Source: JAGWBJ01 sp034423015
GTDB taxonomy: Bacteria > Chloroflexota > Dehalococcoidia > Lucifugimonadales > JAGWBF01
Assembly: GCA_034423015.1 (NCBI GenBank)
Contig: DAOUJG010000056.1
Coordinates: forward strand, 1-64,000
Reading direction: 5' to 3'
Length of the DNA stretch: 64,000 nucleotides
The notes beneath the pieces are model-generated. The model did not search any database. It was given only the letters and a program-made list of their open reading frames with translations, and was not told the origin of the DNA. Position 1 is the first letter of the stretch; each line of letters begins with the position of its first letter. The position numbers and the translations under genes are program-made. Of this stretch, positions 1 to 10,000 are shown one piece after another.

Positions 1-1
1 A

Positions 2-2165
2 GGCAGGTCCGAGTGGGACTGGAAGCTGGTGGCATCCACAGGAGACTGCACGACCACGCTGGCGGGCATGACGGACTACACGGAGGGCGAAGACATCACG
101 TTGGACGCCGAGGCGAGCAACGGCAAGTTCGTGTGCTTCGTGGTAGCGGACGACGATGTCGCAGATGACAACACGCCGGACCCGCACACATTGACCGGCG
201 CTTCCGCCCAGGTTGCGGGCATCGACCGCACGCCCCCGGCCATTACCATCACCAACCCCAGCCAGGCGTCCCCGGGCATCTCCCGTACCTTCAGCGCGAC
301 CTACAGCGACATGCCGGAGCCGCCAACGGGCGTGACCAACACCATCACCATGGTGCGCCGGACCGTCACGCCGGTCCAACCGGGGGACTCCCCGTCCTGC
401 CCGGACGACCCGCCCACAGGCGGCGCCGTCCCCTACACCTCCGGCGAGGAGGTCGTATTCAGCGACGAGGCGGACAACAACAAGTGGGTCTGCTTTTGGG
501 CCACCGACGCCGCGGGCAACGTGGGCAAGGCCAACACGGACAAGGTGGCTAACCTGGACACCCGGGAGCCGGTCATCGGCATCGGTTTCCAGACCTACGA
601 CTTCTCTACCTCTACCCTGTCGGACACCACCCACCAGGGCCAGACCCGCAACCGGCTGGTGAAGGCCATGGCCACGGACGCCAGCGAGGTGAGCATGTGG
701 TACAAGATCCAGAGTTCCGGCAGCTGCTCCGCTCTGGACACGGGGGACTCGGACACCCGCATGTACGCGGGCAGCTATTCCAACACCCTGTTCACCGGCG
801 ATTCCCCGGTGGTGGTGACCGTCGACGGTTACGTCTGCTTCTGGGCCCGGGACTCGGCCATGCCGCCCAACATCGTCAAGAAGGCGTCATCGCGGATCAC
901 CAACGTAGTGGGTGCGCCGACCATTACCATCTGGGGACCGGGGAGCCAGACGAGTGACGCCACATCCCGCACCGTCGGCGCCCGGGACAACTTCGACGGC
1001 GACTCCGTCTGGGGTTGGAAGCTGGTGAAATCGGACACCGAGTGCACCGCCTCCGTATCGGGCCTCACGCCCTACACCGAGGGCCAGTCGGTCGTTTTCC
1101 TCTCCAACGACGACAACACAAATCTCGTCTGCTTCGCCGTCAAGGACGACAGCTACCCGGACCGCGTGACGACGGTGGCGGTCTCCGCCGCCCTCGCCAG
1201 GATCCAGGTGACGCCCATCGAGATAGACGTGACCAACCCGCCGAGCCAGGCCATCTCCGCCGTCGAGCGGGTCTTCAGCGCGGTGGCCGCGACCGGCGAC
1301 CAAGCCCGCGCGACCAACTGGCGCTGGAAGATCGTCGACGCTGCCGACGTGGACACATCCGAGGATTTTCCCTGCGGCGCGACTCTCCCATCCGGGACCA
1401 GGCCCTACACGCCGGGGACCGGCGTCACCGTCACTCGGAGTGTCGACAACGGTAAGTACGTCTGCTTCTGGACCAGCGACCTTATCGGCAATGTGGGTAA
1501 CGCCTCCTCCGTTCCTATACAAAATATCCGGGCGCCGGCCGTGAGCATCACCGCTGTCAACATGGACATAGCCGATGACGACCCGGACATAGGCAACATA
1601 CAACGCGTTAGCGCCAGTGACGACGTGACGGGCCGCACCACCATGCGGTACAAGCTACTGGACGCCGTCGCCGACTGCGTTGCCCCCGTGCCCAGCGGCA
1701 CCGGGAACTACAGGGAGGGCACAGACATCGACCTGGACGACGAGGCCCTGAACGGCCAGCACATCTGCTTCTGGAGCACCGAGGGGGACGGCGACGTTGG
1801 CGTAGCCTCCCAGGAGGTAACCGGCATCGCCCTGAACCGGGTGGTCAGGATTATGGGCAACGGCAGCCGCGTCACCTCGCGCATCAGCGCCACCGACAAT
1901 CAGGAGCCGGTGAGCGACACCATCTGGAAGGTCCAGCTCTACGACCGAGACGAGGAGGACACGGCCTACGCCCCGCCGACCGAGGACGCCGAGGGTAATC
2001 TGGCGTGCGCCTCCTCTGTGCCCAGCGGGGCCCACGACTACACCGAAGGGGAGACTCAGTTCAACGACGGTACCAACGACGTGCCCCTGAGCTTCGGGCG
2101 GCTGGACAGCGGTAGGAAGTGGATATGCTTCTGGGCCTCGGGCGGAGGCGCTGGCGACGTGAACA
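2..2165 (+). repeat. Seven tandem Cys-pair protein repeats
   Basis: Repeat units lie at about 2-190, 335-545, 670-870, 995-1180, 1310-1510, 1640-1810 and 1920-2165. Each carries one Cys before the Y-T-E-G-like turn and one in the V/I-C-F-W motif. Units are divergent in DNA sequence, so this is an old duplication maintained at the protein level. Confidence 0.7.
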
Positions 2166-3664
2166 AGCTGGTGGCGGTCAGGGTGCGCGCGCAGGCTCAG
2201 TCATCCGTGCCGGCCTCCCAGCCGACACCCACCCCCACACCCACGCCTACGCCTAAGCCTACGCCTACCCCCGCCCCGACGCCCGCACCTGAGCTCGCCC
2301 CCGCCCCGGCCACGGCGCCGGCGACCTCGGCCTTCATCACCAAGACCGATGTGACGGCGGACCAGGAACGTGCTTTGGAGGACGCCTTGGACCATGCGAC
2401 GGATGGGGTGACCGTGAACGTCGGCAAAGCCGTCATAGGGCCCGGAGACGAGGAGGGGACCCTCATTCTCACGGTCTCGGTCGCCGGCTTGGACTCCGAC
2501 GACGACCTATCCGACGTGGACAAGGCGCTGACCCTGGGCAACGTGACCATCGCGGCCCCCGACGAAGAGGGGGGCAGGGGGGCCACCGTCCAGATGGACG
2601 AGACCCTGACGGTGAAGGGCAATGCCGACCTGGTGCCCAAGGACGGGGAGCTGGAGGTGGTATTCCGTGGCATGACCCTGGAGCTGACACCCAAAGAGCC
2701 CGGCGTAGAGCTGCTCACCGGCGGCCCGGTGGATGTTACGGAAATCGATGCCCAGTTCCAGGTCGAACTCTCCGCCCTGCCCGGCGAGGGCGCAGCCTTG
2801 GAGGTAACGTTCGCCAAGGACGCGAAGGAGCTGGTTCCGGACTCCGGGGCGGTATTCAGCCTGGCGGCCTCCCAGGCCCGGGAGAACGGCTTCGTCGAGG
2901 ACCCCGGTACGGACGTGGCCTTCTCTGTCCAGGTCACCCGGGTGAACCTGGACAACGCGGACCTGGGGGACAGCACCGTGCGGATGGAGGTGAGCAGCGC
3001 ATGGGTGGAGGCCCGGCTGGCGGAGGGCAAGGAGATAACCATCGTCAAGCTGGATGAGCAGAGGGAGGTGTTCCTGCCGGACACGGTCACCGTGCGGGCT
3101 ATCCCCGGCACCGCCCGGTACGAGATAGTAGCCACGTTCACCCGGGAGGCCGGAGGGTTCTCCACCTACACGGCGGTGGCCGTCCAGCAGGCTGTACCCA
3201 TGCCCACGGCGACGCCCAGACCCACGGCGGTTCCGACTCCGGCGCCCACACCCGTGCCGACCCCAGTGCCAGTGCCCACGGCCACACCGGTGCCCGTGGC
3301 TACGCCGGCCCCGACGCTTCGGGCCCCGACGTCCACACCCACCGCGGTTCCCACGGCCAGGCCAGCGCGGCTCCCCGAGCCCACGGCGACGGCGGCCCCC
3401 ACGGCCACACCCACGCTGGCCCCTACGGCCGGGCCTTCGGCGACGGCCAGGCCCGCGCCCACGGCGGCCCCGACCCCAGCACCCTCGCCGGCTCCGGTGC
3501 CTACGGAGCCCGCGCCGCCCACCCCGGCCCCTGCGCCCGACCGAGGGGGAGAAGGGAGAGGAGGGCAGGTCCCTGTCTGGGCCATCATAATGGTTGCCTT
3601 GGGCGGAGCGGTCCTCGTCACCTGTGCCGTCGGCATCGTCCACGCCACCGGGCGGCAGGCCTAG
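2..3664 (+). CDS. Repeat-rich surface protein with C-terminal membrane anchor (5' end outside window)
   Basis: The reading frame is open to the left edge, and the first visible residues (W-D-W-K-L-V) match the start of a repeat, so the gene begins upstream. About 720 residues form seven copies of a roughly 100-residue unit with a W/Y-K-L/I-V start, a Cys, a Y-T-E-G-like turn and a second Cys in V/I-C-F-W, often followed by a D..G-N-V segment. A Pro/Thr-rich linker follows (about 2200-2325), then a 280-residue domain without Cys, a second long Pro/Thr/Ala-rich stalk (about 3190-3550), a hydrophobic helix (about 3565-3640) and a short tail. The pattern fits an anchored extracellular protein with one disulfide per repeat, in an adhesin or Ig-like style. 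I do not recognise the repeat family. Ligand and role are unknown. The N-terminal signal peptide is not visible. Confidence 0.85.
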   Translation, partial: GRSEWDWKLVASTGDCTTTLAGMTDYTEGEDITLDAEASNGKFVCFVVADDDVADDNTPDPHTLTGASAQVAGIDRTPPAITITNPSQASPGISRTFSATYSDMPEPPTGVTNTITMVRRTVTPVQPGDSPSCPDDPPTGGAVPYTSGEEVVFSDEADNNKWVCFWATDAAGNVGKANTDKVANLDTREPVIGIGFQTYDFSTSTLSDTTHQGQTRNRLVKAMATDASEVSMWYKIQSSGSCSALDTGDSDTRMYAGSYSNTLFTGDSPVVVTVDGYVCFWARDSAMPPNIVKKASSRITNVVGAPTITIWGPGSQTSDATSRTVGARDNFDGDSVWGWKLVKSDTECTASVSGLTPYTEGQSVVFLSNDDNTNLVCFAVKDDSYPDRVTTVAVSAALARIQVTPIEIDVTNPPSQAISAVERVFSAVAATGDQARATNWRWKIVDAADVDTSEDFPCGATLPSGTRPYTPGTGVTVTRSVDNGKYVCFWTSDLIGNVGNASSVPIQNIRAPAVSITAVNMDIADDDPDIGNIQRVSASDDVTGRTTMRYKLLDAVADCVAPVPSGTGNYREGTDIDLDDEALNGQHICFWSTEGDGDVGVASQEVTGIALNRVVRIMGNGSRVTSRISATDNQEPVSDTIWKVQLYDRDEEDTAYAPPTEDAEGNLACASSVPSGAHDYTEGETQFNDGTNDVPLSFGRLDSGRKWICFWASGGGAGDVNKLVAVRVRAQAQSSVPASQPTPTPTPTPTPKPTPTPAPTPAPELAPAPATAPATSAFITKTDVTADQERALEDALDHATDGVTVNVGKAVIGPGDEEGTLILTVSVAGLDSDDDLSDVDKALTLGNVTIAAPDEEGGRGATVQMDETLTVKGNADLVPKDGELEVVFRGMTLELTPKEPGVELLTGGPVDVTEIDAQFQVELSALPGEGAALEVTFAKDAKELVPDSGAVFSLAASQARENGFVEDPGTDVAFSVQVTRVNLDNADLGDSTVRMEVSSAWVEARLAEGKEITIVKLDEQREVFLPDTVTVRAIPGTARYEIVATFTREAGGFSTYTAVAVQQAVPMPTATPRPTAVPTPAPTPVPTPVPVPTATPVPVATPAPTLRAPTSTPTAVPTARPARLPEPTATAAPTATPTLAPTAGPSATARPAPTAAPTPAPSPAPVPTEPAPPTPAPAPDRGGEGRGGQVPVWAIIMVALGGAVLVTCAVGIVHATGRQA

Positions 3665-3783
3665 ACCCGTCGCCAGCGGCGCCCCACACGTCATGCCCGG
3701 CTGAGCACATGCCACGGCGAGGAGCCAACCCACTATTCCTCAATAAAAAGCGGTTTTCGTCCTTTGTGGTGTAGTTCCCGTAT

Positions 3784-4227
3784 TCACGAAAACAGCTCGA
3801 TCAGCTTGGCCTTGCGATAGTCGAAGATTCTCTTCAACTCGCCTGCCACAAACAGCCTGTTCGCCACCACGCCCCCTGGGACCCGGTACCACACCTCGTC
3901 GACGGCCAGAGTCCCCTCCGATGTCCCCTCGAAAGAGTGGCGATGCACCCACTTCCGGTAAGGACCGCGGACCTGTGTATCTTCGAACCGCAAGGGCGGT
4001 TGCCACTCGGTGATCTCGCTGACCCACCTCACGGGTATGCCCCGAAGCCTTATCCTGTACTCGATCATCGCTCCCAGCTTCATCTCGATGGGCTGCGGAG
4101 TCAGGATCGAAAAATGCAACCACGGGGGCGTCAGCAGATCCAGGTTCTCCGCCTTAGAAAAGAAGTCGAAGACCTCATCGGGAGAGCATCGCAATGTTAC
4201 GCTGGAGCTGACTCGCAAATCAGGCAT
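3784..4227 (-). CDS. SRPBCC (START-like) superfamily ligand-binding protein
   Basis: This is a protein of about 147 residues with the SRPBCC pattern: an early V-x-x-S/P-D-E-V-F-D-F-F-S helix, a L-L-T-P-P-W segment, a central R-I-R-L-R-G-I-P-V-R-W strand (typical of the SulA/YfcH-associated and coenzyme-Q-binding-like subgroup) and a V-D-E-V-x-Y-R-V-P-G-G segment before the long C-terminal helix. Such proteins bind hydrophobic ligands in a helix-grip cavity; the ligand here cannot be told. A longer frame reaches 4383, but the Met at 4227 is preceded at good spacing by GGGAG and begins exactly at the domain, so the shorter form is preferred. It is convergent with the surface protein gene. It could be a polyketide cyclase/dehydrase-like protein, and it lies near a polyketide locus, but no link is shown. 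Confidence 0.75.
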   Translation of the reverse strand: MPDLRVSSSVTLRCSPDEVFDFFSKAENLDLLTPPWLHFSILTPQPIEMKLGAMIEYRIRLRGIPVRWVSEITEWQPPLRFEDTQVRGPYRKWVHRHSFEGTSEGTLAVDEVWYRVPGGVVANRLFVAGELKRIFDYRKAKLIELFS

Positions 4228-4445
4228 CGCCATTTGCTCCCAGGAATTGGACAGATGGTCGCACAACCCTTGAAGTCCAGTATAGGTTACCGGAGGCGGA
4301 TGGAGATAGACGTCACGATTGGGAGTGGGCGGCGGCATTCTGGGGGCTGGATGCCCCATTTGCGAATCAGGTAGACTTGTCACTGGCCCTCCTCTAATAT
4401 GTAGCCGTAACCCTCGGCGTCAAGACCCTGACTGGGAGGCGATTG

Positions 4446-4790
4446 ATGGCAAGGTACATACTGTTGATGACTCTAACGCCCGAGGGCCGCGAGCGGATGA
4501 CCGTCGACCCGGAGCGCATCCTCCGGGCCGAGAGCGAGGTCAGCACTGACGATACCCAGATGCTGGGTCTGTATGGAGTGCTCGGCAACTACGACTTCGT
4601 CGCCATCGTCGAGTCGTCGGACAACGCCGGTATCGCCCGCTTTTCGTTGGGTCTGGGCGTCGCCGCCGGTGTGCACATCACCACACTGCCGGCGATCCCC
4701 ATCGCTCGGTTCGAAGCCCTCGGTCACAACGACGAGAACGACTTGGAGGCCCAAGTTGGCCCCCCTTCGGAAGGCACACGGCAGATATGA
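4446..4790 (+). CDS. GYD domain protein
   Basis: A small soluble protein of about 114 residues starting M-A-R-Y-I-L-L-M-T-L-T-P-E-G. It shows the GYD-family layout: an opening beta strand, a helix rich in E-R and a central G-x-Y-G-V-L-G-N-Y-D-F-V-A-I-V-E strand giving the family its name. This is a ferredoxin-like alpha/beta sandwich of unknown biochemical role, probably oligomeric. The in-frame TTG at 4443 directly precedes the ATG at 4446; the ATG is the likelier start. It diverges from the SRPBCC gene, with about 220 bases between them that should hold both promoters. Function unknown; family call fairly sure. Confidence 0.75.
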   Translation: MARYILLMTLTPEGRERMTVDPERILRAESEVSTDDTQMLGLYGVLGNYDFVAIVESSDNAGIARFSLGLGVAAGVHITTLPAIPIARFEALGHNDENDLEAQVGPPSEGTRQI

Positions 4791-4886
4791 CGCCGTAGTT
4801 GAACCTTGGGTAGCAGGCTGCGGTAGAGCTGCAGTGCGGGGCCCCCGACCGCCTGCGGGTTCAACCCTCACGCGGGCCAAGGGGTG

Positions 4887-5813
4887 CTATGGTGTGCGGG
4901 ACGAGATGGAGTGGAGAAACTGTCTCAGGCTGGAGGCGCACTCCTCCGGCTTCTCCACGGGGAGGAAGTGGGTCGTCTCGGGAAGGAAATCGTAGTCGAC
5001 CTCCACAATCTCGCTTAGATCGAGGGTGGGCAGGTACGAGTAGGGAAGGGTTGGATCTGCCCCTATGACCTTGACCGGGCAATGAAGGCTCGCAAAGTCC
5101 ACCAGCACGGCGAACGCACTTGCGTAGTCGATTATCTGGGCCTCATATTCCCGGGGGCATCGCAGATTGAAATCCAGGCGCTCGGGGTTGACCCTGAGGG
5201 TGGTGCGGGCAACAAGGTCCATGACACCTGGGACGGCCCGCTGAAACATGGGCAGGTATTGCAGAAGCTCGGCGAACTGCGCGGGGGACTCGAAGGATGG
5301 CGTCCTGCGTCTCGCCGCCGCCGCTGCCCTCATGGCGGCAGCCTCGAAGTGGGCATAGCTGGCCCCCGGTTTGCACAGGGGCGGATCGTACAGCACCAGG
5401 CCGGAGTACCGCGCACCCTTGGCGGCGGACAACAGGGCCACGAGTCCCGACACGGAATGGAATACCCCGAAGGTCGGCTTGTCTCCGTAGATGCCAAAGA
5501 TGGCGTCGATCAGGATGTCGTGGTCGCGTACCAGCGTGGGGATGTTGTGTTGGTCGAGGGGAGTTACCGTGTTCCAACCGTGGTTCCTGAGGTCGTACAG
5601 CACGAGGTCGAACTCGTCGGCCAAGAGGGACCAGAACGGCATGTATAGGTCGATGGCGAGGCCGTTGCCGTGGCTCAGAATCAGCCGGGGACCGGAGGGG
5701 TTTCCATGACGCCGAAGTACGATCCCCGTTTCGTCGTCCACGGGGACCTCGTCGACGGACTGGGGCTCCGGCAAAATCCAAACGGGCCCTGTGTCGGTTG
5801 ACGGTTCGTTCAT
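4887..5813 (-). CDS. Alpha/beta hydrolase of the polyketide locus
   Basis: A 308-residue alpha/beta hydrolase. It shows an H-G-N-G oxyanion turn near residue 49, a D-L-R-N-H-G strand-loop near 75, the nucleophile elbow F-H-S-V-S-G near residue 118, and the catalytic His in T-T-H-F-L-P near the C-terminus, all in the canonical order. The final acid is probably the Asp in the G-A-D-P segment. It lies 15 bases behind the phosphopantetheinyl transferase gene on the same strand and is therefore probably cotranscribed with it and with the discrete ACP. The synthase has no thioesterase domain, so this hydrolase is a good candidate for releasing or editing the acyl chain. That role is inferred from position; a general esterase or amidase role is possible. 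Confidence 0.8.
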   Translation of the reverse strand: MNEPSTDTGPVWILPEPQSVDEVPVDDETGIVLRRHGNPSGPRLILSHGNGLAIDLYMPFWSLLADEFDLVLYDLRNHGWNTVTPLDQHNIPTLVRDHDILIDAIFGIYGDKPTFGVFHSVSGLVALLSAAKGARYSGLVLYDPPLCKPGASYAHFEAAAMRAAAAARRRTPSFESPAQFAELLQYLPMFQRAVPGVMDLVARTTLRVNPERLDFNLRCPREYEAQIIDYASAFAVLVDFASLHCPVKVIGADPTLPYSYLPTLDLSEIVEVDYDFLPETTHFLPVEKPEECASSLRQFLHSISSRTP

Positions 5814-5828
5814 CTCTTCAGAGGACCC

Positions 5829-6569
5829 TTACTTGTTCCTGCCGCCCCAGCAGGCTCTGCCATTCCCGGTGCTCTCCCACGCCAGGGCCGCAGCGAAGTC
5901 ATCGTTACCCAGGTCCGACAGCCCCCAGGTGACCGAGGGCGAATCGGGAAACCGGTAGCTCCCTCTCGTCCCGCCTCGGCGTATATCTTGCGGCACCTGT
6001 ACTCGAGACATGTCGGTGTAGAGGCCAGTTCCTGATGCCTTTAACAACGCCTCTTTGAACGTCCAGATACGAAGAAACCGGTGGAGCTGCCGTCTTCCGC
6101 TCAGCGCGGACAGCTCGGCCCTCTCCTCCGGACCCATGACCGTCTCTATCAAGCCTTCAAGGTGCCGGCGAGGCGCCCGTTCCTCTACGTCCACACCCAC
6201 ATGGCCATTCTGTGAGATGGCGATGAGACCGTGGCTGCCGCTGTGACTCACACTGAAGTCCACTGGGGCGGGGCTCCCGCACACCGTGGCAAAGGGCTTT
6301 CCGTGAGCTCCGGTCGGGAAGGATATCTGAGAGTTGCCGCAGTGCAACACGCAGGAGAGGATTGCCCTCAGCGCCGACCTGCATAAGGTGAACCTTCGTC
6401 CGGCGCCGGGGAATCGAAACCTGTCGAGACGAGACAACTCCTGCCGGTCAAGCCATTGGACTGCGGCTGATTCGTTGGCGGCGTGGGGCGCCGCGTCGAC
6501 GTGGATGACCGTCACGCCGCCGGTCACCGAGAACAACTTCCACCAAGAGCCCTCGACGGTCGACGACAC
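5829..6569 (-). CDS. 4'-phosphopantetheinyl transferase, Sfp type
   Basis: The enzyme moves the phosphopantetheine arm of CoA onto a Ser of carrier proteins. All family hallmarks are visible in about 246 residues: F-S-V-S-H-S (CoA-binding His region), V-G-V-D-V-E (Mg-binding Asp/Glu) and W-T-F-K-E-A-L-L-K-A (second half of the active site). The tandem length marks the Sfp class used for secondary metabolism rather than the short AcpS type. It sits between a discrete ACP gene and a hydrolase gene and diverges from a polyketide synthase with its own ACP, so both carrier proteins are the likely substrates. The start is a GTG at 6569; a GTG about 18 codons in (before V-I-H-V-D) is an alternative. 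Confidence 0.93.
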   Translation of the reverse strand: MSSTVEGSWWKLFSVTGGVTVIHVDAAPHAANESAAVQWLDRQELSRLDRFRFPGAGRRFTLCRSALRAILSCVLHCGNSQISFPTGAHGKPFATVCGSPAPVDFSVSHSGSHGLIAISQNGHVGVDVEERAPRRHLEGLIETVMGPEERAELSALSGRRQLHRFLRIWTFKEALLKASGTGLYTDMSRVQVPQDIRRGGTRGSYRFPDSPSVTWGLSDLGNDDFAAALAWESTGNGRACWGGRNK

Positions 6570-6652
6570 TGAACGCCCTCAATCTCGATACCGACCGTAC
6601 ATCGGCCATGCGGGCTCCGCCCCGGTCCCCTGTGGGATCGGCCTGGGGGGAC

Positions 6653-6898
6653 CTACGAAGCCTTCGACTCGAGAAAAGACACCAACTCTCCCACCGAGTT
6701 GATGTTGGCGCATTCCTCGGTGGACACGGAGACGTTGAACTCCTGGGCTACCACCTTCGCGAACTCGACAAACTCAACCGAGGAGATCCCGGAATCCCTC
6801 AGACTGGAATTCAGGTCCAACGGCCTACCTGACGGTCGGCCTTCGATTTCCAGGTTGTCATCTACCAGTTTCCTTATGCGCTCCTCGGTTGTGGGCAA
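6653..6898 (-). CDS. Discrete acyl carrier protein
   Basis: An 81-residue acidic protein with the carrier-protein fold pattern. The phosphopantetheine Ser is Ser40, in D-S-G-I-S-S-V-E-F, standing where most ACPs have G-x-D-S-L; the Asp before the Ser is replaced by Ser. The start is TTG at 6898, supported by GAGGAG eight bases upstream. It is the first gene of a leftward operon ACP-transferase-hydrolase and diverges from the synthase gene. Because the synthase ends in a KS-AT pair with no ACP behind it, this protein may serve as the missing carrier, or as a starter carrier. The trans pairing is inference. Confidence 0.88.
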   Translation of the reverse strand: MPTTEERIRKLVDDNLEIEGRPSGRPLDLNSSLRDSGISSVEFVEFAKVVAQEFNVSVSTEECANINSVGELVSFLESKAS

Positions 6899-6945
6899 TT
6901 CAAGACTCCTCTACGATTGGTTTCCCTGTGTCTCTCCCTGACATT

Positions 6946-6974
6946 AGGGTAGCAAAGCGGTCAGTTCAAGTCAA
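6946..6974 (-). promoter_or_regulatory. Promoter for the ACP-transferase-hydrolase operon
   Basis: On the minus strand TTGACT (6974-6969), a 17-base spacer, then TACCCT (6951-6946). The -35 is near consensus and the -10 is weak. It lies about 50 bases upstream of the ACP start codon. Confidence 0.4.
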
Positions 6975-7001
6975 ACCCAGAAGCTTGTTGGTGAGAATGG
7001 C

Positions 7002-7030
7002 TTTACCCATTGGCCGCCCCTTGTCATAAT
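7002..7030 (+). promoter_or_regulatory. Promoter for the polyketide synthase
   Basis: TTTACC (7002-7007), 17 bases, CATAAT (7025-7030). Predicted transcription would start near 7037, after the upstream GTG at 7036, which supports the ATG at 7084 as the start of the synthase. It sits back to back with the leftward ACP promoter. Confidence 0.45.
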
Positions 7031-7083
7031 GGCTGGTGACGGTTTCCGACGTAGACGAGCTTGATCCAGAGACAGGTGCCCAC

Positions 7084-10000
7084 ATGACGCAAAGAGAATC
7101 CTCCCGCCCCTCGGGGCAACCGGCCGGCTCCTCCACTGCCGAACAGCGGGGTGTGTACCCGCGGGGAGAGCCTATCGCGATAATTGGTATGGCCTGCAAG
7201 TTTCCCGGCGCGCCAGACCTGGACGCCTTTTGGCGGCTCCTGGTGGAGGGGAGGAACGCGGTGACCGAGGGTGTCCCCGGTTCGGGCGAGGGACGCTTGG
7301 GTGAGATCATCCGTGACCCCGACGTCCGGAACGAGGCTTGTCGATACGGGGCCTTCGTCGACGGCATCGACCAGTTCGACGCTTCGTTCTTCCGCATATC
7401 GCCCGTCGAGGCAGAGCTGCTGGACCCGCAGCAGCGGATGATGCTGGAGACAAGCTGGCTGGCCCTGGAGGATGCGGGGGTCGACCCCCTCCGGCTAAAG
7501 GGGAGCCGCACAGGAGTCTACACCGGGATCAGCAACGACGAGTACCGAATGCTGGTCGTGGACTCAAGCAGGCCGACCGAGGCTGCGGGAAGCCTCTACG
7601 CACTCAGCGGGACCAACCTGAACGGCACCAGTGGGCGGGTATCTTTCGTCCTCGGTCTCATGGGACCCGCAAAGGCGGTCGACGCGGCGTGCGCGTCGGC
7701 TATGGTAGCCGTCAACGACGCGGTGGCGGACCTCCAACATGGTAAGGCGGACCTTGCCATTGCCGGCGGCGTTCAAGCCATCCTGAACGGTCGAATCTAC
7801 GAGCTGCGCGCCGAGGCCATGATGTTGTCCCCCGACGGGCAGTGCAAGACCTTTGATGCGTCTGCCAATGGATACGTGCGCGGTGAAGGATGCGGCGTCG
7901 TCGTGCTGAAGAGGCTGAGCGAGGCCGAGGCTGACGGCGACCGGATCTGGGCGGTCATCAGGGGCTCGGCGGTGAATCATGGAGGGGCCAGTGTCGGTCT
8001 GACCGTTCCGCACACCCCCGCCCTGGAGCGGGTGATGGAGACTGCGCTTGCCGAAGCCGGCGTTCTTCCGTCCGAAGTCGACTACCTGGAGGCCCACGGG
8101 ACTGGTACGGCCGTCGGCGACCCCATCGAGCTCGATGCCGTGGCCAACGTCTACGGCCCAGGACGCGAGGCGGACCGGCCGCTCCTTACCGGTTCCGTAA
8201 AGACCAACATCGGCCATCTGGAGTCGGCTGCGGGAGTCGCCGGACTGATCAAGGCGGCGCTGGTATTGAAGCGGGGCGTGATACCGAAGCACCTGCACTT
8301 CGAGAACCCCAACCCGAGCTTCGACTGGGACCGGCACCCGCTCCAGGTGACTTCGACCATGGTGGACTGGCCGCGTCGTAACGGGCAGCCACGACTGGCG
8401 GGGGTGAACTCCTTCGGGATATCCGGGACGAACGCCCACCTTGTGGTCGAAGAGCATATGCAAGGGGAAGGCAGGCCCGGCCAGGGACACCCGGAGGCAG
8501 GTCCAGCGAAGGCCGTGGAGGTGTCGTTGCCGGGGCCCGCGTCCGGCCTGCCATTGCCGGCGGAAGGGGTCGGTGGACGCCGGACCCGGCTCCTGCCCAT
8601 ATCGGGCAAGTCCGATGGCGCGCTGCGGGATATCGCCAAGAAGTATCTCTCCTGGCTGGACGGGCGGGCCGAGGACCTTACATCCGAGGGCGCTGCCGCT
8701 CAGCCCGCGCTTTCGGACATGGCATGGACCGCGGGAGTCGGTCGGAGCCATTTCGACCACCGGGGCGGCGCGGTCTTCCGCGATGCCGAATCGTTGAGCG
8801 AGCGACTCCGCGAGCTGGCCGAGTCCGGCGCGGGCAAAGAGCCAAGGGCGCCGACCAAGGTGGCCTTTGTCTATACCGGCCAGGGGAGCCAATGGGTCGG
8901 CATGGGCCGGGCCCTGTACGAGAGTGAGCCGGTGGCCAGGGCCATGCTGGACCGGTGCGAGGCAGTGCTCCGGCAGGAGAGGGGCGTCTCTCTGCTGGAC
9001 GTGATGTTCGGTAGGGCCGGCGCCAAGGGAGACCTCGGCGACACCGCGTGGGAGCAGCCGGCCCTCTACGCGCTGGAGTGCGCTCTGACGGCCCTCTGGG
9101 GCAGTGTAGGCATCCGTCCCGATGTGGTGTTGGGGCATAGCGTCGGGGAGCTGGCGGCCGCTCAGATGGCCGGCGTGTTCAGCCTGGAAGACGGAATGAG
9201 GTTCGCTGCGGCACGGGGCGCCCTGCTGTCCGAGACCGAACAAGGAGCCATGGCCGCGGTCTTCGCGCCGCCGGAACGGGTGGAGTCGGAAGTCGCTGCG
9301 CAGAACCTTTCGGCCAACGGCGTCGGGTTGAGTATTGCCGGGGACAACGGCGCCCACATCGTCGTCAGTGGCCAGGCGGCGGACATAGTGGCGATTCTGG
9401 ACCGCTTCGAGTCGCAGGGAGTCCGGGCAAGGAGGCTGAACACCACGCGTGCATTCCACAGCGCCCTGCTGGAGCCCGCCCTGGACGGGCTGGAGGCCTA
9501 CCTGGACGGTGTGGCGGTTGGGCCTCCCACGCTCACGCTGATCAGCAACTTGACGGGCGGGGTGGTGGAGCCCGGTATGGTGCTTGACGGCGCCTACTGG
9601 CGGCGTCATGCCCGGGAGCCGGTGGCATATGCCGGCGGCGTCAGGACGATGGCCGACCTGGGAGTCGACCTGGTCGTGGAGATAGGCCCGCACTCGGTAT
9701 TGGGTCCCATGGCGATGGCGGCCTGGCCCGAGTCGAATCAGCGCCAAGGCGATTCGGGGCTCCCGGTGGTGCTGGCCAGCCTGCGGCGGCCCCCGAGGGA
9801 CGGCTCGACCTCGGAGCCCGAGAGCGGCTTCGTCGATGCCGTGGCCGAAGCCTACGAGGCGGGGATGGACATCTCCTTCGAGGGACTGTTCGCTGGCGAG
9901 TCCAGACGAAGGGTCTCTCTGCCGGGCTACCCGTTCCAACGTGAACGCTACTGGGTGGAGGCGTCGAGGCAGCGGCGGACCAGCGCCGGCCACCCCCTGC

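Noticed and set aside
2200..3550. Repetitive Pro/Thr-coding DNA considered as a CRISPR-like or satellite array
   Set aside because: The repeats are short, irregular, in frame and encode stalk segments; no spacer-repeat structure or cas gene is present.
4843..4884. A tRNA-like T-arm (GGGTTCAACCC) between the GYD gene and the hydrolase gene
   Set aside because: The arm pairs poorly and no acceptor stem, D-arm or anticodon arm can be drawn around it on either strand.
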